Assembly (NCBI RefSeq): GCF_004761865.1
Contig: NZ_SJDM01000002.1
Span: forward strand, 314,326-378,325
Origin: Crenalkalicoccus roseus
GTDB lineage: Bacteria > Pseudomonadota > Alphaproteobacteria > Acetobacterales > Acetobacteraceae
Length of the DNA stretch: 64,000 nt
Direction: 5' to 3'
Positions 33,869-45,723 of the stretch are shown here, piece after piece; the first letter of the stretch is position 1, and the number at the start of each line of letters is the position of its first letter. The position numbers and the translations under genes were made by a program. The notes under the pieces were generated by a model, which was not told where the DNA came from, did not search any database, and was given only the letters and a program-made list of their open reading frames with translations.

Positions 33869-35098
33869 CTATCCGGCGCGCACCAGCACGTGCCGCTTGC
33901 GCCCGAGCGAGAGCTTGGCCGCGCCGTCGCGCAGGTCCGCCGCCGTCACCTGCCGCAGCGGGTCGGTCACCGGCGCGTCGTTCAGGCGCACGCCGCTCTG
34001 CGCCACCAGGCGCCGCGCCTCGCCCTTGCTGGCCACCAGCCGCGCCGCCGCCAGCAGGTCCACCACCGCCGCGGGCAGGGCGGCGGTGATGGTGGGCAGG
34101 GTCTCCGCCGCCCCGCCCTCCTCGAAGGTGCGGCGCGCGGTCTCGGCGGCCGCCTCGGCCGCCTCGCGCCCGTGGCGCAGCGCCGTCGCCTCGGTGGCCA
34201 GCACCTTCTTCGCCTCGTTGATCTCGGCGCCGCGCAGCGCGGCGAGGCGGCGCACCTCGTCCATCGGCAGCTCGGTGAAGAGGGCGAGGAAGCGGCCGAC
34301 ATCGGCGTCGTCGGCGTTGCGCCAGAACTGCCAGTAGTCCCAGGGGGAGAGCCGGTCCGGGTTCAGCCACACCGCGCCCGCCGCGGTCTTGCCCATCTTG
34401 GCGCCGGAGGCGGTGGTGAGCAGCGGCGTGGTCAGGCCGAAGGCCTCCGCCCCCTCCATGCGGCGCACCAGGTCGGCGCCCATGACGATGTTGCCCCACT
34501 GGTCGGAGCCGCCCATCTGCAGGATCACCCCGTGGCGGCGGTACAGCTCCAGGAAGTCGTAGGACTGGAGCAGCATGTAGTTGAACTCGAGGAAGGAGAG
34601 CGGCTGGTCTCGCTCCAGCCGGAGGCGCACGCTGTCCATGGTCAGCATGCGGTTGACCGAGAAGTGCCGCCCGATGTCGCGCAGGAAGGGGATGTAGCGC
34701 AGCCCGTCCAGCCACTCGGCGTTGTCGAGCATCAGCGCCCGGCCGGGGCCGAAGTCGAGGAAGGCGTCGAAGGTGCGGCGGATGCCGCGCTTGTTCGCCT
34801 CGATCGCCTCGTCGCTCAGGAGCTGGCGCGCCTCGTCCCGCCCCGAGGGGTCGCCCACCTTGGTCGTGCCGCCGCCGATCAGCGCCACCGGGCGGTGCCC
34901 GGTCCGCTGGAACAGGCGCAGCAGCATGATCGACAGCAGGTGGCCGACATGCAGGCTGTCCGCCGTGCAGTCGAAGCCGACATAGGCGGTGACGCGCCCC
35001 TGCCGCAGCCGGGCGTCCAGCGCCTCGGCGTCGGTGACCTGGTGGATGTAGCCGCGCTCCTGCGCCGCGTGGAGGAAGTCGCTCTTGGGGCCGCTCAT
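33869..35098 (-). CDS. tyrS: Tyrosyl-tRNA synthetase
   Basis: This 409-residue class I synthetase charges tRNA-Tyr. The HIGH-type motif is [11 protein letters not shown], and the KMSKS loop appears as [10 protein letters not shown]. The tyrosine pocket carries [12 protein letters not shown] and [15 protein letters not shown]-terminal S4 RNA-binding domain follows ([20 protein letters not shown]). The TyrRS-type length and order are normal. It ends 9 bases from the convergent putA stop and starts back to back with anmK. Confidence 0.96.
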   Translation of the reverse strand: MSGPKSDFLHAAQERGYIHQVTDAEALDARLRQGRVTAYVGFDCTADSLHVGHLLSIMLLRLFQRTGHRPVALIGGGTTKVGDPSGRDEARQLLSDEAIEANKRGIRRTFDAFLDFGPGRALMLDNAEWLDGLRYIPFLRDIGRHFSVNRMLTMDSVRLRLERDQPLSFLEFNYMLLQSYDFLELYRRHGVILQMGGSDQWGNIVMGADLVRRMEGAEAFGLTTPLLTTASGAKMGKTAAGAVWLNPDRLSPWDYWQFWRNADDADVGRFLALFTELPMDEVRRLAALRGAEINEAKKVLATEATALRHGREAAEAAAETARRTFEEGGAAETLPTITAALPAAVVDLLAAARLVASKGEARRLVAQSGVRLNDAPVTDPLRQVTAADLRDGAAKLSLGRKRHVLVRAG

Positions 35099-35154
35099 CG
35101 CGCGTCTCTGGGCTCTTGCCGGACCGGGGGGCGGACCCCTAGCACAGGGGCGGG

Positions 35155-36252
35155 ATGCTTAGAACCATCGGGCTGATGAGCGGCACCTCCCTCGACGGCG
35201 TGGACGCCGCCTGGGTGGAGACGGACGGGGAGGCGATCGCCCGCGCCGGCCCGGCCCTGACCCTGCCCTACGAGCCCGGGCTGCGCCGCGACCTGCGGCG
35301 GCTCCTCGATCTCGCGCCCGGTCTCGCCCTGGACGACCCCTTCCTCGCCGACTGCGTGCGCCGCCTGACCGAGCGCCATGCCGAGGCGGTGGAGCGGCTG
35401 TGCCGGGTGGCGGGAGAGCGGCCCGACCTGCTCGGCTTCCATGGCCAGACCATCCTGCACCGCCCGCGGGAGGGCCGGACCTGGCAGGTGGGCGACGCGG
35501 CGCTGCTCGCCCGCCTCACCGGCCTCGCGGTCGCGCACGATTTCCGCGGTGCCGACGTGGCGGCGGGCGGGCAGGGGGCACCCCTCGCGCCGGCGCTGCA
35601 CGCCGCCCTGGCGCGGGACCTGCCGAAGCCGCTCGCCGTGCTGAATCTGGGCGGGGTCGGCAACGTCACCTGGATCGGGGAGGATGGGGAGCTGCTCGCC
35701 TTCGACACCGGCCCGGCCAACGGCCCGCTCGACGACTGGGCCCGCCGCCACACCGGCGCCGCCTGCGACGAGGACGGCGCGCTGGCCCTGGCGGGGCGGG
35801 CGGAGGCGGCCGTGCTGGCACGGCTGCTCGCCCACCCCTACCTCTCCGCCCCCCCGCCCAAGTCGCTGGACCGGCTGGAGTTCGGCCGCGCGCTCGCGGC
35901 GGCGGGGCTGGAGGCGCTGCCGGCCGCGGACGGCGCCGCCACCCTCGTGGCCTTCGCCGCCGGCTGCGTCGCCGCCGCCGCGCGCCACCTGCCGCGGCCG
36001 CCGCGGGAATGGCTCGTCACCGGGGGCGGGCGGCGCAACCCGGCGATGATGCGCGCCCTCGCCGGCGCCCTGGAGGGGCCGGTGCGGCCGGTGGAGGCGG
36101 TGGGATGGGACGGCGACGCGCTGGAGGCGCAGGCCTTCGGCCTGCTCGCCGCCCGGGTGGCGCGGGGCCTGCCGCTGACCTTCCCGGGCACCACCGGGGC
36201 GCCGCGGCCGCTGCCCGGCGGGCGGCTGCTGCCGGCCCCGGACGGCCGGTAG
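35155..36252 (+). CDS. anmK: Anhydro-N-acetylmuramic acid kinase
   Basis: This 365-residue cytoplasmic enzyme recycles cell wall by cleaving and phosphorylating 1,6-anhydro-MurNAc. The N-terminal [23 protein letters not shown] loop, [23 protein letters not shown] with [14 protein letters not shown], and the [11 protein letters not shown] block are all present. It is divergent from tyrS across 56 bases. The tyrS-anmK back-to-back order is common in alphaproteobacteria, which supports the call. Confidence 0.95.
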   Translation: MLRTIGLMSGTSLDGVDAAWVETDGEAIARAGPALTLPYEPGLRRDLRRLLDLAPGLALDDPFLADCVRRLTERHAEAVERLCRVAGERPDLLGFHGQTILHRPREGRTWQVGDAALLARLTGLAVAHDFRGADVAAGGQGAPLAPALHAALARDLPKPLAVLNLGGVGNVTWIGEDGELLAFDTGPANGPLDDWARRHTGAACDEDGALALAGRAEAAVLARLLAHPYLSAPPPKSLDRLEFGRALAAAGLEALPAADGAATLVAFAAGCVAAAARHLPRPPREWLVTGGGRRNPAMMRALAGALEGPVRPVEAVGWDGDALEAQAFGLLAARVARGLPLTFPGTTGAPRPLPGGRLLPAPDGR

Positions 36253-36385
36253 GGGCGGGCGGCGGGCGGTTTGACACGCCGGCCCCGGGCCGCGACACCT
36301 CGGAGAGGCCGCGCCACGCCCCGGGCGGGGCGCCGCGCCGGCCGGTCCGCGAACCGGCCCGACCTTGGGAGAGAAAGCCAGAGCA

Positions 36386-37360
36386 ATGACCCGCATCGCC
36401 CGCCGCACCGCCCTCGGCCTCGCCGCCGGTGCCCTCGCCGCCCCGGCCATCGGCCGCGCCCAGGGCCGCTTCCCGGAGCGGCCGATCCGCATCATCGTGC
36501 CCTGGCCCCCCGGCGGCTCCGCCGACGCCCAGATCCGCTCCCTGGCGGAGATCGCCGGGCGCAGCCTCGGCCAGAACATCATCGTCGAGAACCGCTCCGG
36601 CGCCTCCGGCACCATGGGGGCGATGCACCTCGTCCACCAGGCGCGGCCGGACGGCTACACGATCAGCCAGATGCACCTCTCCATCGTGCGCCGGCCCTTC
36701 ATCGTGCGGAACCCGCCCTGGGATCCGGTGAACGACTTCACCCACATCATCGGTCTCGCCGGCTGGCTGTTCGGCATCGTGGTGAAGGCCGACAGCCCGA
36801 TCCGCACCATGGACGACTATTGGGACTACGCGCGGAAGAACCCCGGGCGCCTCACCTACACCACCAGCGGCATCGCGACGACGCCGCACATCACCATGGA
36901 GGATCTGGCGCGGCAGAAGGGGGTGGAACTGACCCACGTGCCCTACCGCTCCTCCAACGAGGCGGCGCTCGCCGTCGCGCAGGGCGAGGTGATGAGCACC
37001 GCCGACAGCTCCGCCTGGGCGCCGCTGGTGGATGGCGGGCGGCTGCGCGTGCTCTGCGTCTGGTCCGCCGAGCGCTCCCCGCGCTTCGCCGAGGCGCCGA
37101 CGCTGCGCGAGCTCGGCATCGACATGGTGGTGACCTCTCCCTACGGCCTGTCGGGGCCGCGCGGGATGGACCCCGGCGTGGTGCGGATCCTGCACGACGC
37201 GCTGCGCGACGCGCTGTTCGACCCGGCCAATGCCGCGGTGCGGGCGCAATTCGACATGCCGCTGGAATATTACAACACCGAGGACTATCAGGACTACATC
37301 CGCCGCCGCGCCGCCTACGAGAAGGAAATGGCGGAGCGTCTGAACCTGCGGATCGACTGA
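36386..37360 (+). CDS. Bug/TctC family periplasmic binding protein
   Basis: This is the second Bug-type receptor in the window, 324 residues long. Its N-terminus has a twin-arginine-like signal (ARRTALGLAAGALAAPAIG). RPIRIIVPWPPGGSADAQIR, IIVENRSGASGTMGAM, HVPYRSSNEAALAVAQGEV and the PYGLSGPRGMDPGVVRILHD end are family blocks. The ligand is unknown and no membrane partners are nearby. A perfect TTGACA at 36271 could be a -35 box, although the matching -10 is weak. It is unlike the first Bug protein in detail, so it is probably not a recent duplicate. Confidence 0.9.
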   Translation: MTRIARRTALGLAAGALAAPAIGRAQGRFPERPIRIIVPWPPGGSADAQIRSLAEIAGRSLGQNIIVENRSGASGTMGAMHLVHQARPDGYTISQMHLSIVRRPFIVRNPPWDPVNDFTHIIGLAGWLFGIVVKADSPIRTMDDYWDYARKNPGRLTYTTSGIATTPHITMEDLARQKGVELTHVPYRSSNEAALAVAQGEVMSTADSSAWAPLVDGGRLRVLCVWSAERSPRFAEAPTLRELGIDMVVTSPYGLSGPRGMDPGVVRILHDALRDALFDPANAAVRAQFDMPLEYYNTEDYQDYIRRRAAYEKEMAERLNLRID

Positions 37361-37406
37361 CCCGCGGGGGCGGCCCCGCCGCCGCCATACGGTTCCGTGA
37401 GATCCT

Positions 37407-37431
37407 GATCACGCGCTCACGGCGCGTGATC
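37407..37431. promoter_or_regulatory. Palindrome upstream of dodecin-like gene
   Basis: GATCACGCG (37407-37415) and CGCGTGATC (37423-37431) are perfect 9-bp arms around a 7-base loop, 46 bases after the tctC stop and 65 before the next ATG. There is no T-run, so an operator or a Rho-assisted terminator are both possible. Confidence 0.35.
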
Positions 37432-37495
37432 GGAGAGGGCTATCGTGCCCCTGCCGCCCGGGATCGGGCCGGGCCGGCAGCAATGGGAGGAACCC

Positions 37496-37699
37496 ATGGC
37501 CGTTGCCAGCGTGTCGAAAATCACCGCGGCGTCCACGCAGGGCTTCGATGCCGCGGTCCGCGAGGGGCTTGAGCGCGCGAGCCGGACGCTGCGCGGCATC
37601 ACCGGCCTGCACGTCATCGAGCAGAAGGCGAGCGTGCAGAACGGCAAGATCGCCGAATACCGCGTGACCATGGAGGTTACCTTCATCCTCGAGGACTGA
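37496..37699 (+). CDS. Dodecin-like flavin-storage protein
   Basis: This 67-residue protein has the dodecin beta-alpha-beta-beta pattern. KITAASTQGFDAAVREGLER leads into TLRGITGLHVIEQK, then GKIAEYRVTMEVTFILED. Dodecins form 12-subunit shells that stack flavin dimers between tryptophans. In this copy the segment that normally has Trp (DWFEV or AWIKEQ) reads GLHVIEQ, and there is no tryptophan anywhere in the protein. Flavin binding is therefore uncertain. The ATG follows GGGAGG, and the protein is small but well supported. Confidence 0.85.
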   Translation: MAVASVSKITAASTQGFDAAVREGLERASRTLRGITGLHVIEQKASVQNGKIAEYRVTMEVTFILED

Positions 37700-37789
37700 G
37701 CCGAGCGCATCGGCGGGGCGGGGGCGGCCGGGAGCGGCCCCCGCCCCGTTGCGTCGAGGGGGGGCGCGCGGAGCTGCGCGGCGAATTGC

Positions 37790-37803
37790 ACCGTCCGGAC
37801 GGT
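37790..37803. promoter_or_regulatory. Perfect 14-bp palindrome ahead of efflux genes
   Basis: ACCGTCCGGACGGT is a perfect palindrome, 100 bases upstream of the MFP start. It is flanked by TTGC on the left and ATGGTAGG on the right. Its size and position fit a TetR-family repressor site for an RND pump operon, but no tetR gene is in the neighbourhood. Confidence 0.5.
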
Positions 37804-37903
37804 ATGGTAGGAGTGACGCGGCCGCCCGGCGCCGCATGCGCACCGGCGGCGGGCGGCGGCCCCTTCCGCGGCGTCGTCGCCCGTTGAGGATCGGCAGGGC
37901 GGG

Positions 37904-38998
37904 ATGGGGCGGATCAACACCAGGCTTCTGGTCTTTCTGGGCATTCTCCTGGCGGCCACGCTCTGGATCGGCAGCGGGGTCCTCTCGCGCCCGCCGCCCG
38001 CACCGCCGGTCCCGCACGAGCGCCGGCCGATGACGGTCGCCGCGAGCTGGAGCGAGGCGGTGCCGGTCGAGCGGATCCTCACCCTCTACGGGGATGTGGT
38101 GCCGAACCAGGTGGTGGTGGTCCGCGCGCAGACCGCCGGCCAGATCGAGGCGGTGGCCACCCGGCTCGGGGCGGAGGTGGCGCCGGGCGAGGTGCTGGCG
38201 CAGATCGCCCTCGGCGACCGCGAGGCGCGGCTGCGCCAGGCCGAGGCGCGGGTCGCGACCGCCGAGCGGGACTGGCGCGCGGCGCGCCAGCTCGCCGAGC
38301 AGGGGGTCGGAACCCGCGCCCGGGAGGAGGCCACGCTGGCCGAGTTCGAGGCCGCGCGCTCCCAGCTCGCCTCCATCCGCCACGAGATCGACAACACGAC
38401 CGTGCGCGCGCCGATCCTCGGCGTGGTCAACCGCCTGCTCGCCGAGGCGGGGGACTATGTCGGCGTCGGCGGCGAGGTGGCGGAGATCGTGGACAACCAC
38501 CCGCTCCGCGCGGTGGTGCAGGTGCCCCAGCACGCCATCGGCCGCGTCCGGGCGGGCGGCCCCGCCCGGGTGAGCCTGATCGGCCGCGAGCCCGTCCCCG
38601 GCACGGTCCGCTTCGTCGCGCCGCTCGCCGACGCCGCCACGCGCACCTTCCGCGTCGAGGTGGAGGTGCCGAACCCGGACCGGACGCTGCCCTCGGGCGT
38701 CAGCGCCGAGGTGGTGATCCCGACCGAGACGGTGCCGGCGCACCGCCTCTCCCCCGCCCTGGTCAGCCTCGACGCGCGGGGCGTGCCGGGCGTCCATGCC
38801 GTGGACGAGGAGGGCATCGTGGTCTTCCACCCGCTGCAGCTCGTCCGCGCCGAGGCGGACGCGATCTGGGTGGCCGGGATGCCGGAGCGGATGCGGGTGA
38901 TCACGGCGCGCCAGGGCTTCGTCACGCCCGGGCAGCGCGTGGAGGTGCGCGAGACCCCGCCCGGCTACTTCGTCCCCGCCGGGGAGCCTTCGCGGTGA
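37904..38998 (+). CDS. RND efflux membrane-fusion protein (HlyD-type)
   Basis: This 364-residue periplasmic adaptor of a tripartite efflux pump has an N-terminal membrane anchor (about residues 8-25). Next come a lipoyl half-motif (VVVVRAQTAGQIEAV), a short coiled-coil hairpin (REARLRQAEARVATAERDW to EEATLAEFEAARSQLASI), and the second lipoyl half (NTTVRAPILGVVNRL). The beta-barrel and membrane-proximal domains follow. The stop overlaps the GTG of the RND gene (GTGA), so the two are coupled. No outer-membrane channel gene follows. A candidate TetR site lies upstream. Confidence 0.92.
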   Translation: MGRINTRLLVFLGILLAATLWIGSGVLSRPPPAPPVPHERRPMTVAASWSEAVPVERILTLYGDVVPNQVVVVRAQTAGQIEAVATRLGAEVAPGEVLAQIALGDREARLRQAEARVATAERDWRAARQLAEQGVGTRAREEATLAEFEAARSQLASIRHEIDNTTVRAPILGVVNRLLAEAGDYVGVGGEVAEIVDNHPLRAVVQVPQHAIGRVRAGGPARVSLIGREPVPGTVRFVAPLADAATRTFRVEVEVPNPDRTLPSGVSAEVVIPTETVPAHRLSPALVSLDARGVPGVHAVDEEGIVVFHPLQLVRAEADAIWVAGMPERMRVITARQGFVTPGQRVEVRETPPGYFVPAGEPSR

Positions 38999-41900
38999 GG
39001 ACGCTGATCGGGGCCGCCTTCTCCCGGCCGCGCACCGTGCTCCTCCTGCTGGTCCTGATCCTCACCGCCGGCGCCCTCTCCTACATCCGCATTCCGAAGG
39101 AGGCGGCGCCGGAGATCGACATCCCGATCTTCAATGTCAGCGTGCTCTATCCCGGCATCTCCGCCGAGGACAGCGCCCGGCTGCTGGTGCGGCCCCTGGA
39201 GCGCCAGCTCCAGGGCATGCAGGGGCTGCGCCTGATGACGGCGCGGGCGGGCGAGGGCTTCGCCACCCTGACCCTGGAATTCGCCCCCGGCGCCGACCAC
39301 CAGCGCGCCCTGACCGACGTGCGCGACCGGGTGGACATCGGCCGGGCCGAGCTGCCGCCGGGCGCCGACCCGCCGCTGGTGACCGAGGTGGATCTGGCGC
39401 TGTTCCCGATCGTCACCGTCACCCTCTCCGGCCCCGTCTCCGAGCGGGCCCTGCTGGGCACCGCCCGCGCCCTGCGCGACCGGCTGGAGGCGCTGCCCGG
39501 CGTGCTCGAGGTGGACATCGCGGGGGAGCGCGAGGACCTGATGGAGATCCTGGTGGATCCCGTCGCGGTCGAATCCTACCGCATCTCCTACGAGGAGGTG
39601 ATGCAGGCGGTGGAGCGCAACAACCGCCTGATCGCCGCCGGCGCCTTCGACACCGGCGCCGGGCGCATACCCGTCTCCATCCCCGGCGTGATCGAGGGGC
39701 CGGAGGACGTGCTGAACATGCCCGTGCGGGTGACGAACGGCACGGTCGTGCGCCTCGGCGATGTCGCCACCGTCCGCCAGGCCTTCCGCGATCCCCAGGG
39801 CTTTGCCCGCGTGGACGGCGAGCCGGCCCTGGCGCTCGAGGTGCGGCGTGCGAGCGGCGCCAATGTCATCGCCACCGTCGCCGCCGTCCGCGCGGCGGTG
39901 GAGGAGGAGCGGGCCGGCTGGCCGCCGGAGATCTCGGTCCGCTTCCTGCAGGACCAGGCACAGGACATCGCCTCGCTGCTCGGCGACCTCGAGAACAACG
40001 TCATCGCCGCGGTCGTGCTGGTGATGCTGACGGTGGTGCTGGCGCTCGGGGTGCGCGCGTCGTTCCTGGTCGCGGTGGCGATTCCGGGCGCCTTCCTGGC
40101 CGGGATCCTGACCATCCACGCGGCCGGCCTGACGCTGAACATCGTGGTCCTGTTCGCCCTGATCCTGGTGATCGGCATGCTGGTGGACGGGGCGATCGTG
40201 GTGGTGGAGCAGGCCTTCCGCCACATCGGCGCCGGCATGGGGCGGCGGGAGGCCTTCCTGCGTGCCGCGACGCGCATGGCCTGGCCTGTCACCGCCTCGA
40301 CCGCCACCACGCTCGCGGTGTTCGTCCCGCTGCTGTTCTGGCCGGGCACGGCGGGGCAGTTCATGCTCTATCTGCCGGTGACGGTGCTGGTCACCCTCAC
40401 CGCATCGCTGCTGATGGCGCTCGTCTTCGTGCCCGTGCTGGGCGCCGCCCTGGCCGGCGGGCGGCAGGGCCCCGCCGCGGCGGCGGGAGAGGCGGCGGAG
40501 GAGCCGCCGGGCCGCCTCGCGCGGCGCTACCGCCGGGTCCTGCGCCGCCTCGTCGCGCGGCCGGGATGGACCCTCGCCGGCGCGGCGGGGCTGCTGCTCG
40601 GGGGCGTCGCGGCCTATGCCGCGCTCGGGCGCGGCGTGGACTTCTTCCCGGCGGTGGAGCCGGACTTCCTGCAGGTCCAGGTGCAGACCCGCGGCAACCT
40701 CTCGGTGCGGGAGGCGGACGCGCTGATGCGGCTGGTGGAGGAGAGGCTGCTCGGCGTGCCGGAGGTGGCCTCGGCCTATGCGCGCACCATCGGCTCCGTC
40801 CAGGCGCGGCTGCAGGCCAACCTGCCCGAGGACGCCATCGGCACCATCCGCCTCGATCTCGTGGACTGGCGCCTGCGCGAGCCCGCCTCGCGCCTGGTGG
40901 AGCGGCTGCGCGAGCGGGTCGCGGATCTCCCCGGCCTGCTCGTCCAGTTCCGCGAGCAGGAGCGCGGCCCCTCGGCCGGGCGGCCGATCGAGATCGAGGT
41001 GGCCTCGCGCGAGACGGCGCGCATCGCGCCGGCGGTCGAGCGGATCCGCGCCCTGATGGACGGGATCGGCGGCTTCGCCGACGTCTCCGACGACCGCCCC
41101 CTGCCGGGGATCGAGCTGCGCCTCGGCATAGACCGCGAGGAGGCGGCGCGGTACGGGGCGGACATCGCCACCCTCGGCTCCGCCGTGCTGCTCCTGACCG
41201 AGGGCGTGCTGCTCGGCCGCTACCGGCCCGACTTCACCGACGAGGAGGTGGAGATCCGGCTGCGCTTCCCGCCCGCGGCGCGCACCCTCGGCCAGCTCGG
41301 CAACCTTCGCGTCTCCACGGCGCGCGGGCTGGTGCCGATTGCCAATTTCGTCTCCTTCGAGCCGGCGCCCGGCACCGGCGTCATACGCCGCGTCAACGGG
41401 CGGAGGGTGCACACCATCTCGGCCGACGCGGCGCCCGGGCATCTGGTGAGCGCGCAGATCGAGGCCCTGCGCTCCGCCATCGCGGAGGCCGGCCTGGATC
41501 CCGGGGTGGAGGTGGTGTTCCGGGGCCAGGCCGAGGACCAGGCGGAGGCCGGCAGCTTCCTGGTGGCGGCCTTCGCCACCGCGGTCGCCCTGATGTTCCT
41601 CATCCTGGTGACGCAGTTCAACAGCCTCTTCCAGGCGCTGCTGGTGCTGAGCGCGATCGTCTTCTCGACGGCGGGCATCCTGCTCGGCCTGATGATCCGC
41701 CAGGAGCCCTTCGGCGTCGTCATGAGCGGCATCGGCGCGGTGGCGCTCGCCGGCATCGTGGTGAACAACAACATTGTGCTGATCGACGCCTACAACGAGT
41801 ACCGGGGGCGCGGCCTGCCGCCCCGTGAGGCCGCGGTGCTGGCGGGCACCCAGCGCTTCCGGCCCGTCCTGCTGACGGCGGTGACCACCATCGTCGGCCT

Positions 41901-42114
41901 GATGCCGATGGTGCTCGGGCTCACGGTGGACTTCGTCGGCCGGGACATCCATGTCGGCGCGCCCTCGACGCAGTACTGGGTCCAGCTTGCGACGGCGATC
42001 GCCGGCGGCCTGGCGGTGGCGACCCCGATCACGCTGCTCCTCACGCCGGCCCTGCTGGCCTGGCGCGATGGCGGCCGGCGCCGCCCCGGGCGGGGGGAGC
42101 GCGGCGGCGCCTGA
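38995..42114 (+). CDS. RND efflux permease
   Basis: This full-length 1039-residue inner-membrane RND transporter has the two-fold 6+6 helix layout with two large periplasmic loops. PEIDIPIFNVSVLYPGISAE opens the first loop, and FLQDQAQDIASLLGDLENNV leads into TM2. The proton relay is unusual: TM4 reads GMLVDGAIVVVEQ, where AcrB has two aspartates, and TM10 reads GIVVNNNIVLIDAY, where AcrB has lysine. These changes suggest a separate clade rather than a classic AcrB. The GTG start at 38995 overlaps the adaptor stop. The substrate is unknown. Confidence 0.93.
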   Translation: MRTLIGAAFSRPRTVLLLLVLILTAGALSYIRIPKEAAPEIDIPIFNVSVLYPGISAEDSARLLVRPLERQLQGMQGLRLMTARAGEGFATLTLEFAPGADHQRALTDVRDRVDIGRAELPPGADPPLVTEVDLALFPIVTVTLSGPVSERALLGTARALRDRLEALPGVLEVDIAGEREDLMEILVDPVAVESYRISYEEVMQAVERNNRLIAAGAFDTGAGRIPVSIPGVIEGPEDVLNMPVRVTNGTVVRLGDVATVRQAFRDPQGFARVDGEPALALEVRRASGANVIATVAAVRAAVEEERAGWPPEISVRFLQDQAQDIASLLGDLENNVIAAVVLVMLTVVLALGVRASFLVAVAIPGAFLAGILTIHAAGLTLNIVVLFALILVIGMLVDGAIVVVEQAFRHIGAGMGRREAFLRAATRMAWPVTASTATTLAVFVPLLFWPGTAGQFMLYLPVTVLVTLTASLLMALVFVPVLGAALAGGRQGPAAAAGEAAEEPPGRLARRYRRVLRRLVARPGWTLAGAAGLLLGGVAAYAALGRGVDFFPAVEPDFLQVQVQTRGNLSVREADALMRLVEERLLGVPEVASAYARTIGSVQARLQANLPEDAIGTIRLDLVDWRLREPASRLVERLRERVADLPGLLVQFREQERGPSAGRPIEIEVASRETARIAPAVERIRALMDGIGGFADVSDDRPLPGIELRLGIDREEAARYGADIATLGSAVLLLTEGVLLGRYRPDFTDEEVEIRLRFPPAARTLGQLGNLRVSTARGLVPIANFVSFEPAPGTGVIRRVNGRRVHTISADAAPGHLVSAQIEALRSAIAEAGLDPGVEVVFRGQAEDQAEAGSFLVAAFATAVALMFLILVTQFNSLFQALLVLSAIVFSTAGILLGLMIRQEPFGVVMSGIGAVALAGIVVNNNIVLIDAYNEYRGRGLPPREAAVLAGTQRFRPVLLTAVTTIVGLMPMVLGLTVDFVGRDIHVGAPSTQYWVQLATAIAGGLAVATPITLLLTPALLAWRDGGRRRPGRGERGGA

Positions 42115-42230
42115 AGCGTCCGGCACGGGAGCCGCCCGCGCGGCGGGAACCTTTGCCGCATCCGCGGCTTCACATGGCTGCCCGTTCCGGCTTGCATCGG
42201 CCGGACCTCGCCTCGCCTGCCGGGACGCCC

Positions 42231-42872
42231 ATGCCGCAGATCTTCTCCCCCCAGGCCGACAGCACCCTGAGGCTTGCCGTGGCGCTCGGCCTGCTGGCGC
42301 TGGTCGCCGCCCTGGTGCTGGCGTGGAGCCTCGCGCGCTCGGACCGTGCCTGGGGGGTGCGCCAGCCGCTCGCGCAGCCGATCCCCTTCAGCCACGCGCT
42401 GCACGCCGGCGGCCTCGGCATGGATTGCCGCTACTGCCACTCCACGGTGGAGCGCGCCGCCGGCGCGGGGATGCCGACGGCCGAGCTCTGCCTCGGCTGC
42501 CACGAGCAGGTCTGGGCCGGCGCCGCGGTGCTGGCGCCGCTGCGCAGTGCGATCGAGCTCGACATCCCGATCGCCTGGCGCTCGCTGCACCGCCTGCCGG
42601 ACCATGCGCGCTTCCATCACGCGGTGCACGTGCAGAACGGCGTCGGCTGCGAGACCTGCCACGGCGCGGTCTGGGCGATGCCGCAGACGGTGAAGGTGGA
42701 GCCGATGTCCATGGGCTGGTGCCTCGACTGCCACCGCAACCCCGAACCCGCGCTGCGCCCGCGCGAGGCGGTGTTCGACCGCGGCTGGGCGGGCGCCGCG
42801 CCCGGCGGCCTTGCCGAGCATGTCGGCCTCACCGCCGGCAGCATCACCGACTGCTACACCTGCCACCGCTGA
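42231..42872 (+). CDS. actA: ACIII pentaheme cytochrome c subunit ActA
   Basis: This 213-residue subunit belongs to alternative complex III, a quinol:cytochrome c oxidoreductase. One N-terminal transmembrane helix (about residues 15-33) anchors a periplasmic domain with five CxxCH motifs: CRYCH, CLGCH, CETCH, CLDCH and CYTCH. FSHALHAGGLGMDCRYCH and FHHAVHVQNGVGCETCH supply extra histidine ligands. It is the first of six overlapping or abutting genes, actA to actF. The ATG at 42231 is placed just before the anchor. The intergenic space upstream (42115-42230) should hold the operon promoter. Confidence 0.93.
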   Translation: MPQIFSPQADSTLRLAVALGLLALVAALVLAWSLARSDRAWGVRQPLAQPIPFSHALHAGGLGMDCRYCHSTVERAAGAGMPTAELCLGCHEQVWAGAAVLAPLRSAIELDIPIAWRSLHRLPDHARFHHAVHVQNGVGCETCHGAVWAMPQTVKVEPMSMGWCLDCHRNPEPALRPREAVFDRGWAGAAPGGLAEHVGLTAGSITDCYTCHR

Positions 42873-42873
42873 C

Positions 42874-45719
<2,846 letters not shown>

Positions 45720-45723
<4 letters not shown>

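Noticed and set aside
35099..35154. T-box or other leader RNA in front of tyrS
   Set aside because: The gap is only 56 bases and shared with the divergent anmK. There is no T-box sequence.
37407..37431. Intrinsic terminator after the second TctC gene
   Set aside because: The hairpin is perfect but no T-run follows, so it is listed only as a palindrome of unknown role.
38965..42126. A minus-strand open frame of about 1,050 codons opposite the RND gene
   Set aside because: It is the antisense shadow of a complete RND permease. Its composition (Gly/Arg/His/Gln-rich) matches no family.
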